Shown here in pieces: positions 1 through 5,278 of a stretch of DNA of 6,437 nucleotides. Both the position numbers and the translations under genes were made by a program. Where the stretch lies: contig JAIXYF010000039.1 of the NCBI GenBank assembly GCA_027490345.1, forward strand, positions 1 to 6,437, read 5' to 3'. Every line of letters starts with the position of its first letter. Within the stretch, counting starts at the first letter, position 1. Under the pieces are notes generated by a model. That model was not told the origin of the DNA. It did no database searches and saw only the letters and a program-made list of their open reading frames with translations. Source of the DNA: Novosphingobium sp. (GTDB taxonomy: Bacteria; Pseudomonadota; Alphaproteobacteria; Sphingomonadales; Sphingomonadaceae).

Positions 1-479
1 CGCACTTGCCGAAGGGTCCGCAGCCCCTCGGGCGCGCCGCGCGCAAACACATCGCGGCCCAGCCGATCCCGCGCCATCAGCCGGGCGGCGGCCTCACGCA
101 TCGCGCCCAGCCGCTGGAGCCGCAGCTGCAAGCGCAGCGCCAGTTCTTCGGGGCTGGGCTGCACTTCGGGATCGCGCGGCAGCAGCAGCAGCGATTTCAG
201 CCAGGCCAGCCACGCCGCCATGACCAGATAATCCGCCGCCAGTTCCAGCCGCTGCGCGCCCGCGCGCTCCACGAAGGCAAGGTATTGATCGACCAGCGCA
301 AGGATCGAGATCCGGCGCAGATCGACCTTCTGCCGCCGCGCCAGATCAAGCAGCACGTGCAGCGGCCCTTCCCAGCCATCGATGGCCAGATTCAGCGTTT
401 CGCTCGCCTCGGGCGGAAGATCGAGCGGGGCCGCGTCCCAATCGTCCGCTGCGCGCGGCGCGAGGGCGGCCGCTTCCAT
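1..479 (-). CDS. scpA: Segregation and condensation protein A (ScpA kleisin), N-terminal 159 codons, cut by window edge
   Basis: ScpA is the kleisin subunit of the SMC-ScpA-ScpB condensin, which bridges the SMC ATPase heads and helps compact and segregate the chromosome on the nucleoid. The visible part starts with a ~30-residue variable acidic leader. The family core follows: the DGWEGPLHVLLDLARRQKVD block (residues 34-53), then RISILALVDQYLAFVE (56-71), then LELAADYLVMAAWLAWLKS (78-96) and LLLLPRD (97-103), and a basic helical region with RLQLRLQRLGAMREAAARL (116-134). This N-terminal helical bundle is the part that contacts the SMC neck. ScpA proteins usually run about 250-280 residues, so the C-terminal winged helix lies outside the window. 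The ATG (479-477) shares one base with the nagZ TGA (TGATG). No Shine-Dalgarno is visible upstream, which suggests translational coupling to nagZ. scpB would be expected next. Identity is very secure; only the 3' part is missing. Confidence 0.95.
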   Translation of the reverse strand, partial: MEAAALAPRAADDWDAAPLDLPPEASETLNLAIDGWEGPLHVLLDLARRQKVDLRRISILALVDQYLAFVERAGAQRLELAADYLVMAAWLAWLKSLLLLPRDPEVQPSPEELALRLQLRLQRLGAMREAAARLMARDRLGRDVFARGAPEGLRTLRQV

Positions 480-1495
480 CACGCCAGCGCCAGCAGCCGA
501 TCACGCGTGGCGGTGCGTTCGGCCTGCCGGGCATGATCGATCGGCGTGCTGAAATCGGCCGTGGGCGCCAGCGCCCGCTCCAGCCGCGCGGCGGTTTCGG
601 CAGACATCGGCGCCAGCGCCGCTGCAATGCCCACCATATCGTCCATCTTCGCCCAGCAATTGAGCGCGATGTCGCAGCCCGCGGCCTGCGCGCGCGCGGC
701 GCGTTCGGGCACCGCGCCGCCCAAGGCCTGCATATCGAGATCATCCGTCAACAGCAGGCCATCGAAGCCGATGCGCCCCCGGATCACATCGCGGATCACG
801 GTGGCAGAGAGCGTTGCAGGGTTCTCCTTGTCCCACGCGGTATAGCGCAGGTGCGCGGTCATGCCGATCAGGCTGTCGTTGAGGCTGCGAAACGGCGCGA
901 GATCGGTCTCCAGGTCTTCCGCGCTGGCGGTAACGGTGGGCAGTTCCTTGTGGCTGTCCACCCCGGCGCGGCCATGGCCCGGGATATGCTTGATCACCCC
1001 GCAGACCCCGGCGCGGGCCAGGCCTTCGAGTATGGCACGGCCCAGCGCGGCCACCCGCAGCGGTTCATGTCCCAGCGCGCGATCGCCGATCACATCGTGC
1101 GCGCCTTCCTGCCGCACATCGAGCAACGGCAGGCAATCCACGCTGATCCCCGCTTCCGCCAGATCGAGCCCCAGCGCCTCGGCATGGGCGCGGGCCGCTT
1201 CGATGGCGCTGATCGGCGCGGTTTCATAAAGCGCGGCGAACGCCCCGCCGGGGGGATAAGCCGCCCAGACCGGCGGCTTCATCCGCGCAACCCGCCCGCC
1301 TTCCTGATCGATGCAGATGAAGGTGCGCGCGCGCCCATGCAGGCTGCGCAGTGCATCGGTCAGCGCGCGCAGCTGTGCGCGGCTTTCAACGTTGCGGCCA
1401 AACAGGATGTAGCCTGCGGGGTCCGCATCGCGGAAGAAAGCGCGCTCGTCAGCGCTGAGAGTGGGGCCCGAGAGCCCGAAGATGGCCGGAAGCAT
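479..1495 (-). CDS. nagZ: Beta-N-acetylhexosaminidase NagZ (glycoside hydrolase family 3)
   Basis: This cytoplasmic enzyme removes GlcNAc from GlcNAc-1,6-anhydroMurNAc(-peptide) during peptidoglycan recycling. In many Gram-negatives its product is the signal that induces AmpC-type beta-lactamase. The 338-residue length is normal for NagZ. Visible family motifs are DPAGYILFGRN (25-35), IDQEGGRVARM (62-72), KHIPGHG (169-175) followed by D180-S181-H182 (the Asp-His general acid/base loop typical of NagZ), and LLLTDDLDMQAL (247-258), which holds the nucleophile Asp (probably D251). There is no signal peptide, as expected for the cytosolic enzyme. The start at 1495 gives the usual MLPAIFGLSGP beginning. 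The bases just upstream are pyrimidine-rich with no obvious Shine-Dalgarno, and no better in-frame start was seen nearby. It lies 120 bases after the SPOR gene and overlaps scpA by one base. Family and motifs are directly visible; the substrate is inferred from the family. Confidence 0.95.
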   Translation of the reverse strand: MLPAIFGLSGPTLSADERAFFRDADPAGYILFGRNVESRAQLRALTDALRSLHGRARTFICIDQEGGRVARMKPPVWAAYPPGGAFAALYETAPISAIEAARAHAEALGLDLAEAGISVDCLPLLDVRQEGAHDVIGDRALGHEPLRVAALGRAILEGLARAGVCGVIKHIPGHGRAGVDSHKELPTVTASAEDLETDLAPFRSLNDSLIGMTAHLRYTAWDKENPATLSATVIRDVIRGRIGFDGLLLTDDLDMQALGGAVPERAARAQAAGCDIALNCWAKMDDMVGIAAALAPMSAETAARLERALAPTADFSTPIDHARQAERTATRDRLLALA

Positions 1496-1497
1496 GG

Positions 1498-1522
1498 GGC
1501 AAGGGTTTGCGCAAAGCCTGCC
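1498..1522. other. Imperfect palindrome directly upstream of nagZ, centred on TTTGCGCAAA
   Basis: A perfect 10-bp palindrome, TTTGCGCAAA, lies at 1506-1515. The flanks 1498-1504 and 1516-1522 can extend it with a bulge and mismatches. It occupies the 27 bases before the nagZ ATG (1495), where a ribosome site would be expected, so it could be an operator or an RNA hairpin affecting nagZ translation. It may also be chance; no function is established. Confidence 0.3.
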
Positions 1523-1580
1523 CGGTGCGCAAGGCCGGGGGCTGGCGATGATGGGGAAAAGGCTCTGGATGCGCCCCTCC

Positions 1581-1598
1581 GCCAGCCCAGAGGCTGGC
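1581..1598. repeat. Perfect 7-bp inverted repeat with 4-base loop in the SPOR-nagZ spacer
   Basis: GCCAGCC (1581-1587), loop CAGA (1588-1591), GGCTGGC (1592-1598) form a perfect stem. It lies 17 bases past the stop codon of the SPOR gene in the direction of transcription. The minus strand after the stem is purine-rich with no run of T, so it is not a canonical Rho-independent terminator. A role in RNA stability or partial attenuation between the SPOR gene and nagZ is possible but unproven. Confidence 0.4.
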
Positions 1599-1615
1599 CG
1601 GAAGGGATGCTCAGT

Positions 1616-2476
1616 TCAGCGCTTGACCTGGCACTTGAGCCCGCCTGCCGAGAGCTTGGCGCACAGGGCGTTGGCGGCGGCGAGATCGCCCGCGACGGCC
1701 TGTAGGCGGAACACGGTGGCCATGTCCGCCTTGCCTTCGACCACGCGGTGCGAAAGCCCCGCCAGCGGCGCGTGCGCGGCGGTGAGCTTGGCCCAGGCCG
1801 CTTCTGCCGATGCATTGGTGGAGAACGCGCCGACCTGCACGCCCACGCCCGAGGTGGGTGCGGCAGGCGCGGCAGGAGCAGCAGGCGCCTTGGGCGCTGC
1901 CGCAGCAGGTGCGGGGGCCGCACTGCCGCCCAGATTGGCGACAGGCTTTTCGCCCTCGCTCACCTTGAAGCTGGCATCGCCCGTGCCTTCGAATGTCTTG
2001 CCGCCGGGATCCTTGGGCGCAACCTTGTATGGCTCGGTGCTCGCGGCGATCAGGCTGCCATCGGCGGCAGCCGGAGCCGCCCCGCGATGCGTGATCCAAT
2101 AGATCCCGCCGACCAGCGCGGCCAGCAGCAGCACGGCCAGCACGCCAAAGCCGATCATGCGGCTGTTGCCGTCGCCCGGCTCTTCGAAATCGACATCATC
2201 GGCGCTTTCGAGCCAGGGCAGGCGCTCCTCGTCGCCCAGCGCAAGCCGCTCCGTCAGCGGGGTTTCGAAAACAGCGTCCGCGGCCTCTCCGGCGCTTTGG
2301 CGCGCGGTCTCAAGGCCTTCTACGGCTGCCCCTTTGGCTTCCTCAAACCCATCACGCACGGCGTTGAGGCCGTCCCCGGCAGCATTTTCGGCCGCGTCGC
2401 CCCAATTTGCCGGGTTGATCGGCAGCCCCGTGCCGGTCTCGCCTTCGTCGTTCCCGTCCGTACCGCTGATAACCAT
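1616..2476 (-). CDS. SPOR-domain single-pass inner-membrane protein (peptidoglycan-binding, cell-division type)
   Basis: SPOR domains bind glycan strands stripped of stem peptides, which accumulate at the division septum. The 286-residue protein has four parts. Residues 1-106 are a cytoplasmic Ala/Glu/Gly-rich segment, including an apparent 11-residue periodic amphipathic stretch at 28-71. A transmembrane helix (MIGFGVLAVLLLAALVGGIYWI) follows at about 107-128. A periplasmic linker comes next, ending in an Ala/Pro-rich low-complexity run at about 187-207. The C-terminal SPOR domain spans about 211-286 and begins GVGVQVGAFSTNASAEAAW, with the VFRLQA strand and the closing GGLKCQVKR strand. The start at 2476 is preferred over an in-frame ATG at 2506, because the latter would overlap argS by 26 bases, whereas 2476 has GAGGAG at 2492-2487 upstream. 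It follows argS by 4 bases. The domain architecture resembles DedD/FtsN-like proteins, but orthology to either cannot be claimed. Two cysteines (272, 282) sit in the SPOR domain. Confidence 0.9.
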   Translation of the reverse strand: MVISGTDGNDEGETGTGLPINPANWGDAAENAAGDGLNAVRDGFEEAKGAAVEGLETARQSAGEAADAVFETPLTERLALGDEERLPWLESADDVDFEEPGDGNSRMIGFGVLAVLLLAALVGGIYWITHRGAAPAAADGSLIAASTEPYKVAPKDPGGKTFEGTGDASFKVSEGEKPVANLGGSAAPAPAAAAPKAPAAPAAPAAPTSGVGVQVGAFSTNASAEAAWAKLTAAHAPLAGLSHRVVEGKADMATVFRLQAVAGDLAAANALCAKLSAGGLKCQVKR

Positions 2477-2480
2477 CGTC

Positions 2481-4256
2481 TCAAAGCTCCTCGGCGGCCT
2501 CCACACCCAACAAGGCCAGTCCGTTCTTCACCACTTGCCCTATTTGTAGCCCAAGGAAAAGTCGTGCTGAAGTAAGGGCTGCATCGTGTCCCACAATGAA
2601 GCGCTTGTCTGGCCGATCATTTCCGACATTCCAGTAGGCATGGAAGCCGGCGGCAAGGTCATACAGGAAAAACGCCACCCGGTGCGGTTCGCGCGCGGCG
2701 GCAGCACTCTCTACCGTGCGCGGAAACTGGGCGGCCAGCTTGATCAGGGCCAGTTCTTCCGCCCCCAGCAGCGCCACGTGATCCGGCGCGGGCGCAAAGC
2801 TTTCCGCCGCCGCCTTGCGCAAAGTGGAGTGGATGCGCGCATGGGCATACTGCACATAGAACACCGGATTGTCCTTCGAGGCCTCGACCACTTTGTCGAA
2901 ATCGAAGTCCATCTGCGCATCGGGCTTGCGGGTAAGCATGGTGAAACGCACCACGTCTTTCCCGACCATGTCGACGACATCGGCCAGCGTGACGAAATTG
3001 CCCGCGCGCTTCGACATCTTGAACGGCTGGCCGCCCTTCATCAGGGCCACCATCTGCACGAGCTTGACTTCGAAGGGCTTGGGTTGGCCCCCATCAGCAC
3101 TGGTCAGCGCGGCAACAGCAGCCTTGATCCGCTTGACCGTGCCGGCATGGTCTGCGCCCCAGATATCGACGAGCGCATCGGCGGCCTGCGCTTTCTGGAA
3201 GTGATAGGCGAGGTCCGCGCCGAAATACGTCCAAGCGCCGTTCGACTTCTTGATCGGGCGGTCCTGATCATCGCCGAACCGGGTCGAGCGGAACAGCGGC
3301 AGCGCCACCGGCTCCCAATCGTCGAGCGTCTTGCCCTTGGGCGCTTCCAGTTCGCCGTCATAAACGAGATCGTGCGCGCGCAGCCACGCCTCAGCCTCAT
3401 CGACCTTGCCCGAAGCCTGCAATTCCGCCTCGGACGAGAACAGATCGTGGTGGATGCCAAGGGTCGCGAGATCGGCGCGGATCATGTCCATCATCGCCGC
3501 TACGGCGCGGGTGCGGAAGGGCACGAGCCAATCCGCCTCGGGCGCGGCGGCATAGGCGTCCCCGAATTCAGCGGCGAGCGCTTGCCCCACCGGCACGAGA
3601 TAGTCGCCCGGATAGAGGCCTTCGGGCACGGCGCCGACCGGCTCGCCCAGCGCTTCGCGATAGCGCAGATGCACCGAGCGCGCGAGGACGTCGACTTGCG
3701 CGCCCGCATCGTTGACATAGTATTCGCGGCGGACCCGGTGCCCGGCATATTCGAGCAGGCTGGCCAGCGCATCGCCGACAACCGCGCCCCGGCAATGGCC
3801 CATGTGCATCGGCCCGGTGGGATTGGCGGACACGTACTCGACATTAACCATGCTGCCGCCGCCCACGGTGGAGCGGCCATAATCCGCACCCTTTGCCGCG
3901 ATCAGCGCCAGTTCGCCCAGCCATGCGCTATCGGCAAGGCGCAAGTTGATGAAGCCCGGCCCGGCAATTTCGGCAGCGGCTACGCGCGGCTCCTTCGACA
4001 GTTCCTCCACCAGCAGCGCGGCCAGCGCGCGCGGATTGGTTCCAGCAGGCTTGGCCAGCACCATCGCGGCATTGGTGGAGATATCCCCATGCGTCACATC
4101 GCGCGGCGGCTCGCACGTCACGCCGCTGCGCGAAAGGCCTTCCGGCAGCGCGCCAGTGGCGACAAGCGCATCAAGCGCGCGGTCGATCACACCGGCAAAA
4201 TCGGCGAACAGGGGCATGGTCATGCCGGAGGCGGCAGCGTTTGCGGTTTCGGTCAT
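2481..4256 (-). CDS. argS: Arginyl-tRNA synthetase (class I)
   Basis: ArgS charges tRNA-Arg with arginine using ATP; it is cytosolic and essential. With the start at 4256 it is 591 residues, close to the usual bacterial 560-590. Visible parts are the N-terminal Add1 domain with PPRDVTHGDISTNAAMVLAK (50-69), the active-site segment VEYVSANPTGPMHMGHCRG (139-157) with HMGH at 151-154 as the HIGH motif, REYYVNDAGAQ (177-187), the catalytic-core motif YFGADLAYHFQKA (344-356), IWGADHAG (365-372), the KMSKR loop (413-417) followed by AGNFVTL, and the C-terminal DALR anticodon-binding helices from about FYVQYAHARIHS (466-477) onward. An ATG further upstream at 4367 would add 37 residues encoded largely by the palindromic repeat and is rejected. 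In-frame ATGs at 4223 and 4217 are possible alternatives, since no candidate start has a strong Shine-Dalgarno. The SPOR gene follows 4 bases downstream. Confidence 0.97.
   Translation of the reverse strand: MTETANAAASGMTMPLFADFAGVIDRALDALVATGALPEGLSRSGVTCEPPRDVTHGDISTNAAMVLAKPAGTNPRALAALLVEELSKEPRVAAAEIAGPGFINLRLADSAWLGELALIAAKGADYGRSTVGGGSMVNVEYVSANPTGPMHMGHCRGAVVGDALASLLEYAGHRVRREYYVNDAGAQVDVLARSVHLRYREALGEPVGAVPEGLYPGDYLVPVGQALAAEFGDAYAAAPEADWLVPFRTRAVAAMMDMIRADLATLGIHHDLFSSEAELQASGKVDEAEAWLRAHDLVYDGELEAPKGKTLDDWEPVALPLFRSTRFGDDQDRPIKKSNGAWTYFGADLAYHFQKAQAADALVDIWGADHAGTVKRIKAAVAALTSADGGQPKPFEVKLVQMVALMKGGQPFKMSKRAGNFVTLADVVDMVGKDVVRFTMLTRKPDAQMDFDFDKVVEASKDNPVFYVQYAHARIHSTLRKAAAESFAPAPDHVALLGAEELALIKLAAQFPRTVESAAAAREPHRVAFFLYDLAAGFHAYWNVGNDRPDKRFIVGHDAALTSARLFLGLQIGQVVKNGLALLGVEAAEEL
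2487..2492 (-). promoter_or_regulatory. Shine-Dalgarno (GAGGAG) for the SPOR gene, inside the end of argS
   Basis: The minus strand reads GAGGAG just before the argS TGA (2483-2481), with 10 bases between it and the ATG at 2476. It encodes the final Glu residues of ArgS as well. It decides the SPOR start in favour of 2476 and indicates that argS and the SPOR gene are translated from one mRNA. Confidence 0.7.
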
Positions 4257-4281
4257 GCCTGCGCCGTTAGCCGAAGCAGGC
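4257..4281 (-). promoter_or_regulatory. Possible hairpin in the argS leader, abutting the start codon
   Basis: On the minus strand GCCTGC (4281-4276) can pair with GCAGGC (4262-4257), the six bases immediately before the chosen argS ATG, leaving a 13-base loop. GCGCC (4283-4279) with GGCGC (4265-4261) is a competing pairing. The 3' arm contains the only Shine-Dalgarno-like bases (GCAGG), so folding would hide the start. The stem is short, and its position is meaningful only if translation starts at 4256. Regulatory function is a guess. Confidence 0.25.
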
Positions 4282-4296
4282 GCAAGAGGGAATGCC

Positions 4297-4470
4297 CGCT
4301 TGGAGCCTGATCCGAAACTCCGGCGGTGGAGGGCTGGCGAGGAGTTTTCCGTGCTGATAAGGAGCAATCGCTGCCGCGATGCGGCGACATCGCAGCAAGA
4401 TTGCGACGAAATCAGCGCGGAAAAGGCCCGTCAGACCGACCCGCAGGAGTTTCGGATCAGGCTCTTAGCG
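4297..4470. repeat. ~174-bp near-continuous palindromic element (MITE/ERIC-like repeat or long structured RNA)
   Basis: The outer arms are a perfect 19-bp inverted repeat: GAGCCTGATCCGAAACTCC at 4303-4321 and its reverse complement at 4446-4464. After one mismatch (4322/4445) four more pairs follow, giving 4303-4326 with 4441-4464. Outward, 4297-4300 pairs with 4467-4470 past two non-matching positions. The interior continues the symmetry. There is partial pairing of 4331-4339 with 4429-4437. A 14-bp helix (4345-4358 with 4411-4424) has one T-G pair. Further in, GCAATC (4364-4369) pairs with GATTGC (4399-4404) and GCTGC (4370-4374) with GCAGC (4392-4396), or an apical GCCGC-GAT-GCGGC forms at 4373-4385. 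Either transcript would fold into one long hairpin. No protein reading is convincing, no T-run follows, and no target-site duplication is evident. Its right edge covers the stop codon of the lipoprotein gene and its left edge lies 40 bases before argS. The geometry is certain; the class of element is inferred. Confidence 0.85.
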
Positions 4471-5142
4471 CGTGGCGTTATAGGCCAGCTGCGCGTCGGT
4501 CAGCTGGAAGCCCACCAGTTGCTCGAAGCTGGCCTTGGCCAGCGCGGTGCGCACTTCGGGCAGGGCCAGCGGATCGGTTGCGGCATCAGTTTGCCCGGCC
4601 TTGCGCTTGCGGGTGAGCAGCTTGCGCACGTTCTGCGGCAGGGTGGCTTCGGCGCGGTTCACGGCAGATGCGGCGCGGCCTTGCGCCTGCGCGCGTTCCT
4701 GCCCATCGGCGAAATCGAGCGTAACCGAGCCGAGCCGCTTGGCAATCACCACATTGCCGCCGCGCATCACGACCGAGAAATAGGGGAGAACCACCCGGCG
4801 GCTGCCCCGCGTATCGGTGCGGCGGGCGAGGACATCGAATGTTGCCTCGGTGTGCAGTTCGCTGCCACCCTTGGCGTCATCGCAGGTGCTGCGCAAGTTG
4901 GTGATCGAGGCGGTCAGATCGATCGCCCCGGCATCGCGGCGATCAGGCGCGGAAAACACCGTCATGTCGCCGGTCATTTCGGGGATCTGGACCACCGGGC
5001 ACGGGCTGCGCAGCGCGGTGACGCCCACGCTGTCGTCCACCACCAGTTCGCCGCCGCCGCTCTTGCAGGCGCCCAGCGCGCCGATCAGGGCCAGCGCAGC
5101 CAGCGGAGCCAAAGAGGATGAACGGAAGGCAGGCACACTCAT
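4465..5142 (-). CDS. Small predicted lipoprotein of unknown function
   Basis: The 225-residue product starts with a short Ser/Arg-containing n-region and a hydrophobic stretch LAPLAALALIGALGAC (11-26). The lipobox is LGAC (23-26), so lipidation at C26 by Lgt and cleavage by signal peptidase II are predicted. The +2 residue is Lys, not Asp, which in enterobacterial rules favours Lol-dependent sorting to the outer membrane. The mature part is mixed beta-like up to about residue 145 (for example RRVVLPYFSVVMRGGNVVIAKRLGS, 115-139) and then helical and charged (QERAQAQGRAASAVNRAEATLPQNVRKLL). C48 and C87 could form a disulfide. I recognise no named family and assign no function. GAGGA at 5154-5150, 7 bases before the ATG, supports the start. 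It is divergent from ispH, and argS lies downstream beyond the palindromic element. The TAA stop (4467-4465) touches the outer arm of that element. Confidence 0.85.
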   Translation of the reverse strand: MSVPAFRSSSLAPLAALALIGALGACKSGGGELVVDDSVGVTALRSPCPVVQIPEMTGDMTVFSAPDRRDAGAIDLTASITNLRSTCDDAKGGSELHTEATFDVLARRTDTRGSRRVVLPYFSVVMRGGNVVIAKRLGSVTLDFADGQERAQAQGRAASAVNRAEATLPQNVRKLLTRKRKAGQTDAATDPLALPEVRTALAKASFEQLVGFQLTDAQLAYNATR

Positions 5143-5149
5143 TCAGAAA

Positions 5150-5154
5150 TCCTC
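5150..5154 (-). promoter_or_regulatory. Shine-Dalgarno (GAGGA) for the lipoprotein gene
   Basis: GAGGA on the minus strand lies 7 bases before the ATG at 5142. It is the clearest ribosome site in the divergent spacer and fixes the lipoprotein start. Confidence 0.65.
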
Positions 5155-5173
5155 GGGCAACATGATCCCGTAT

Positions 5174-5202
5174 CCTCTAGCCACCGTGCCCCCTTGGCGC
5201 AA
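5174..5202 (-). promoter_or_regulatory. Weak candidate promoter for the lipoprotein gene
   Basis: On the minus strand TTGCGC (5202-5197) and TAGAGG (5179-5174) are separated by 17 bases. The -10 side also reads GCTAGA, which resembles the alphaproteobacterial housekeeping -10 pattern GCTANA. It would place the transcript start about 25 bases upstream of the ATG. Matches to consensus are partial, so this is only a candidate. Confidence 0.25.
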
Positions 5203-5227
5203 TGCCACATGCTTGTCCGTGGTAGAC

Positions 5228-5237
5228 CTGCATGCAG
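5228..5237. other. Perfect 10-bp palindrome CTGCATGCAG in the divergent lipoprotein-ispH spacer
   Basis: This perfect palindrome lies near the middle of the 136-base spacer between the two divergent genes. Two further short palindromes follow: TTGCGCAA (5243-5250) and CGCATGCG (5271-5278), the latter touching the ispH start. Such symmetric sites in a divergent promoter region could bind a dimeric regulator. Restriction-site-like palindromes also arise by chance in GC-rich DNA, so function is not claimed. Confidence 0.25.
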
Positions 5238-5265
5238 CGGGTTTGCGCAAGACCGCCCCCCTGCT

Positions 5266-5269
5266 AAGG
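5266..5269 (+). promoter_or_regulatory. Shine-Dalgarno (AAGG) for ispH
   Basis: AAGG within TAAGGT sits 9 bases upstream of the ATG at 5279. It supports that start over reading the open frame further upstream, which runs antisense through the lipoprotein gene. The same bases could instead be part of a -10 element (TTGCGC at 5243-5248, GCTAAGG 14 bases later), which would make the transcript almost leaderless. Confidence 0.45.
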
Positions 5270-5278
5270 TCGCATGCG

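Noticed and set aside
533..1705. Plus-strand open frame of 390 codons
   Set aside because: It runs antisense across nagZ, and its Arg/Gln/Ala/Gly-rich translation has no family motif. Open antisense frames are expected in DNA this GC-rich.
1854..1920. GCAGG/GGCGC-rich near-repeats in the SPOR gene as a tandem DNA repeat
   Set aside because: They encode the Ala/Pro-rich linker before the SPOR domain; codon choice in a GC-rich low-complexity segment explains them.
2586..4310. Plus-strand open frame of 574 codons
   Set aside because: It is exactly antisense to argS, which carries all synthetase motifs. The plus translation is His/Arg/Gln-rich without a recognisable domain.
4257..4367. N-terminal extension of ArgS from the ATG at 4367
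   Set aside because: The added residues are not ArgS-like and are encoded largely by the palindromic repeat; 591 residues from 4256 fits the family better.
4303..4464. The 19-bp inverted repeat as a Rho-independent terminator
   Set aside because: The arms are 124 bases apart and neither strand has a T-run after the stem. Transcript folding may still matter, but this is not the canonical form.
4297..4470. The palindrome as terminal repeats of a complete insertion sequence
   Set aside because: The interior is far too short for a transposase and no target-site duplication is evident at the ends, so at most it is a non-autonomous remnant.
3946..5121. Plus-strand open frame of 391 codons spanning argS start, the palindrome and the lipoprotein gene
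   Set aside because: It is antisense to two supported genes and crosses the palindromic element; composition is that of a shadow frame.
4817..5278. Upstream extension of the ispH reading frame (154 extra codons)
   Set aside because: It would overlap the lipoprotein gene antisense, lacks IspH homology, and the ATG at 5279 has AAGG upstream and gives a normal family length.
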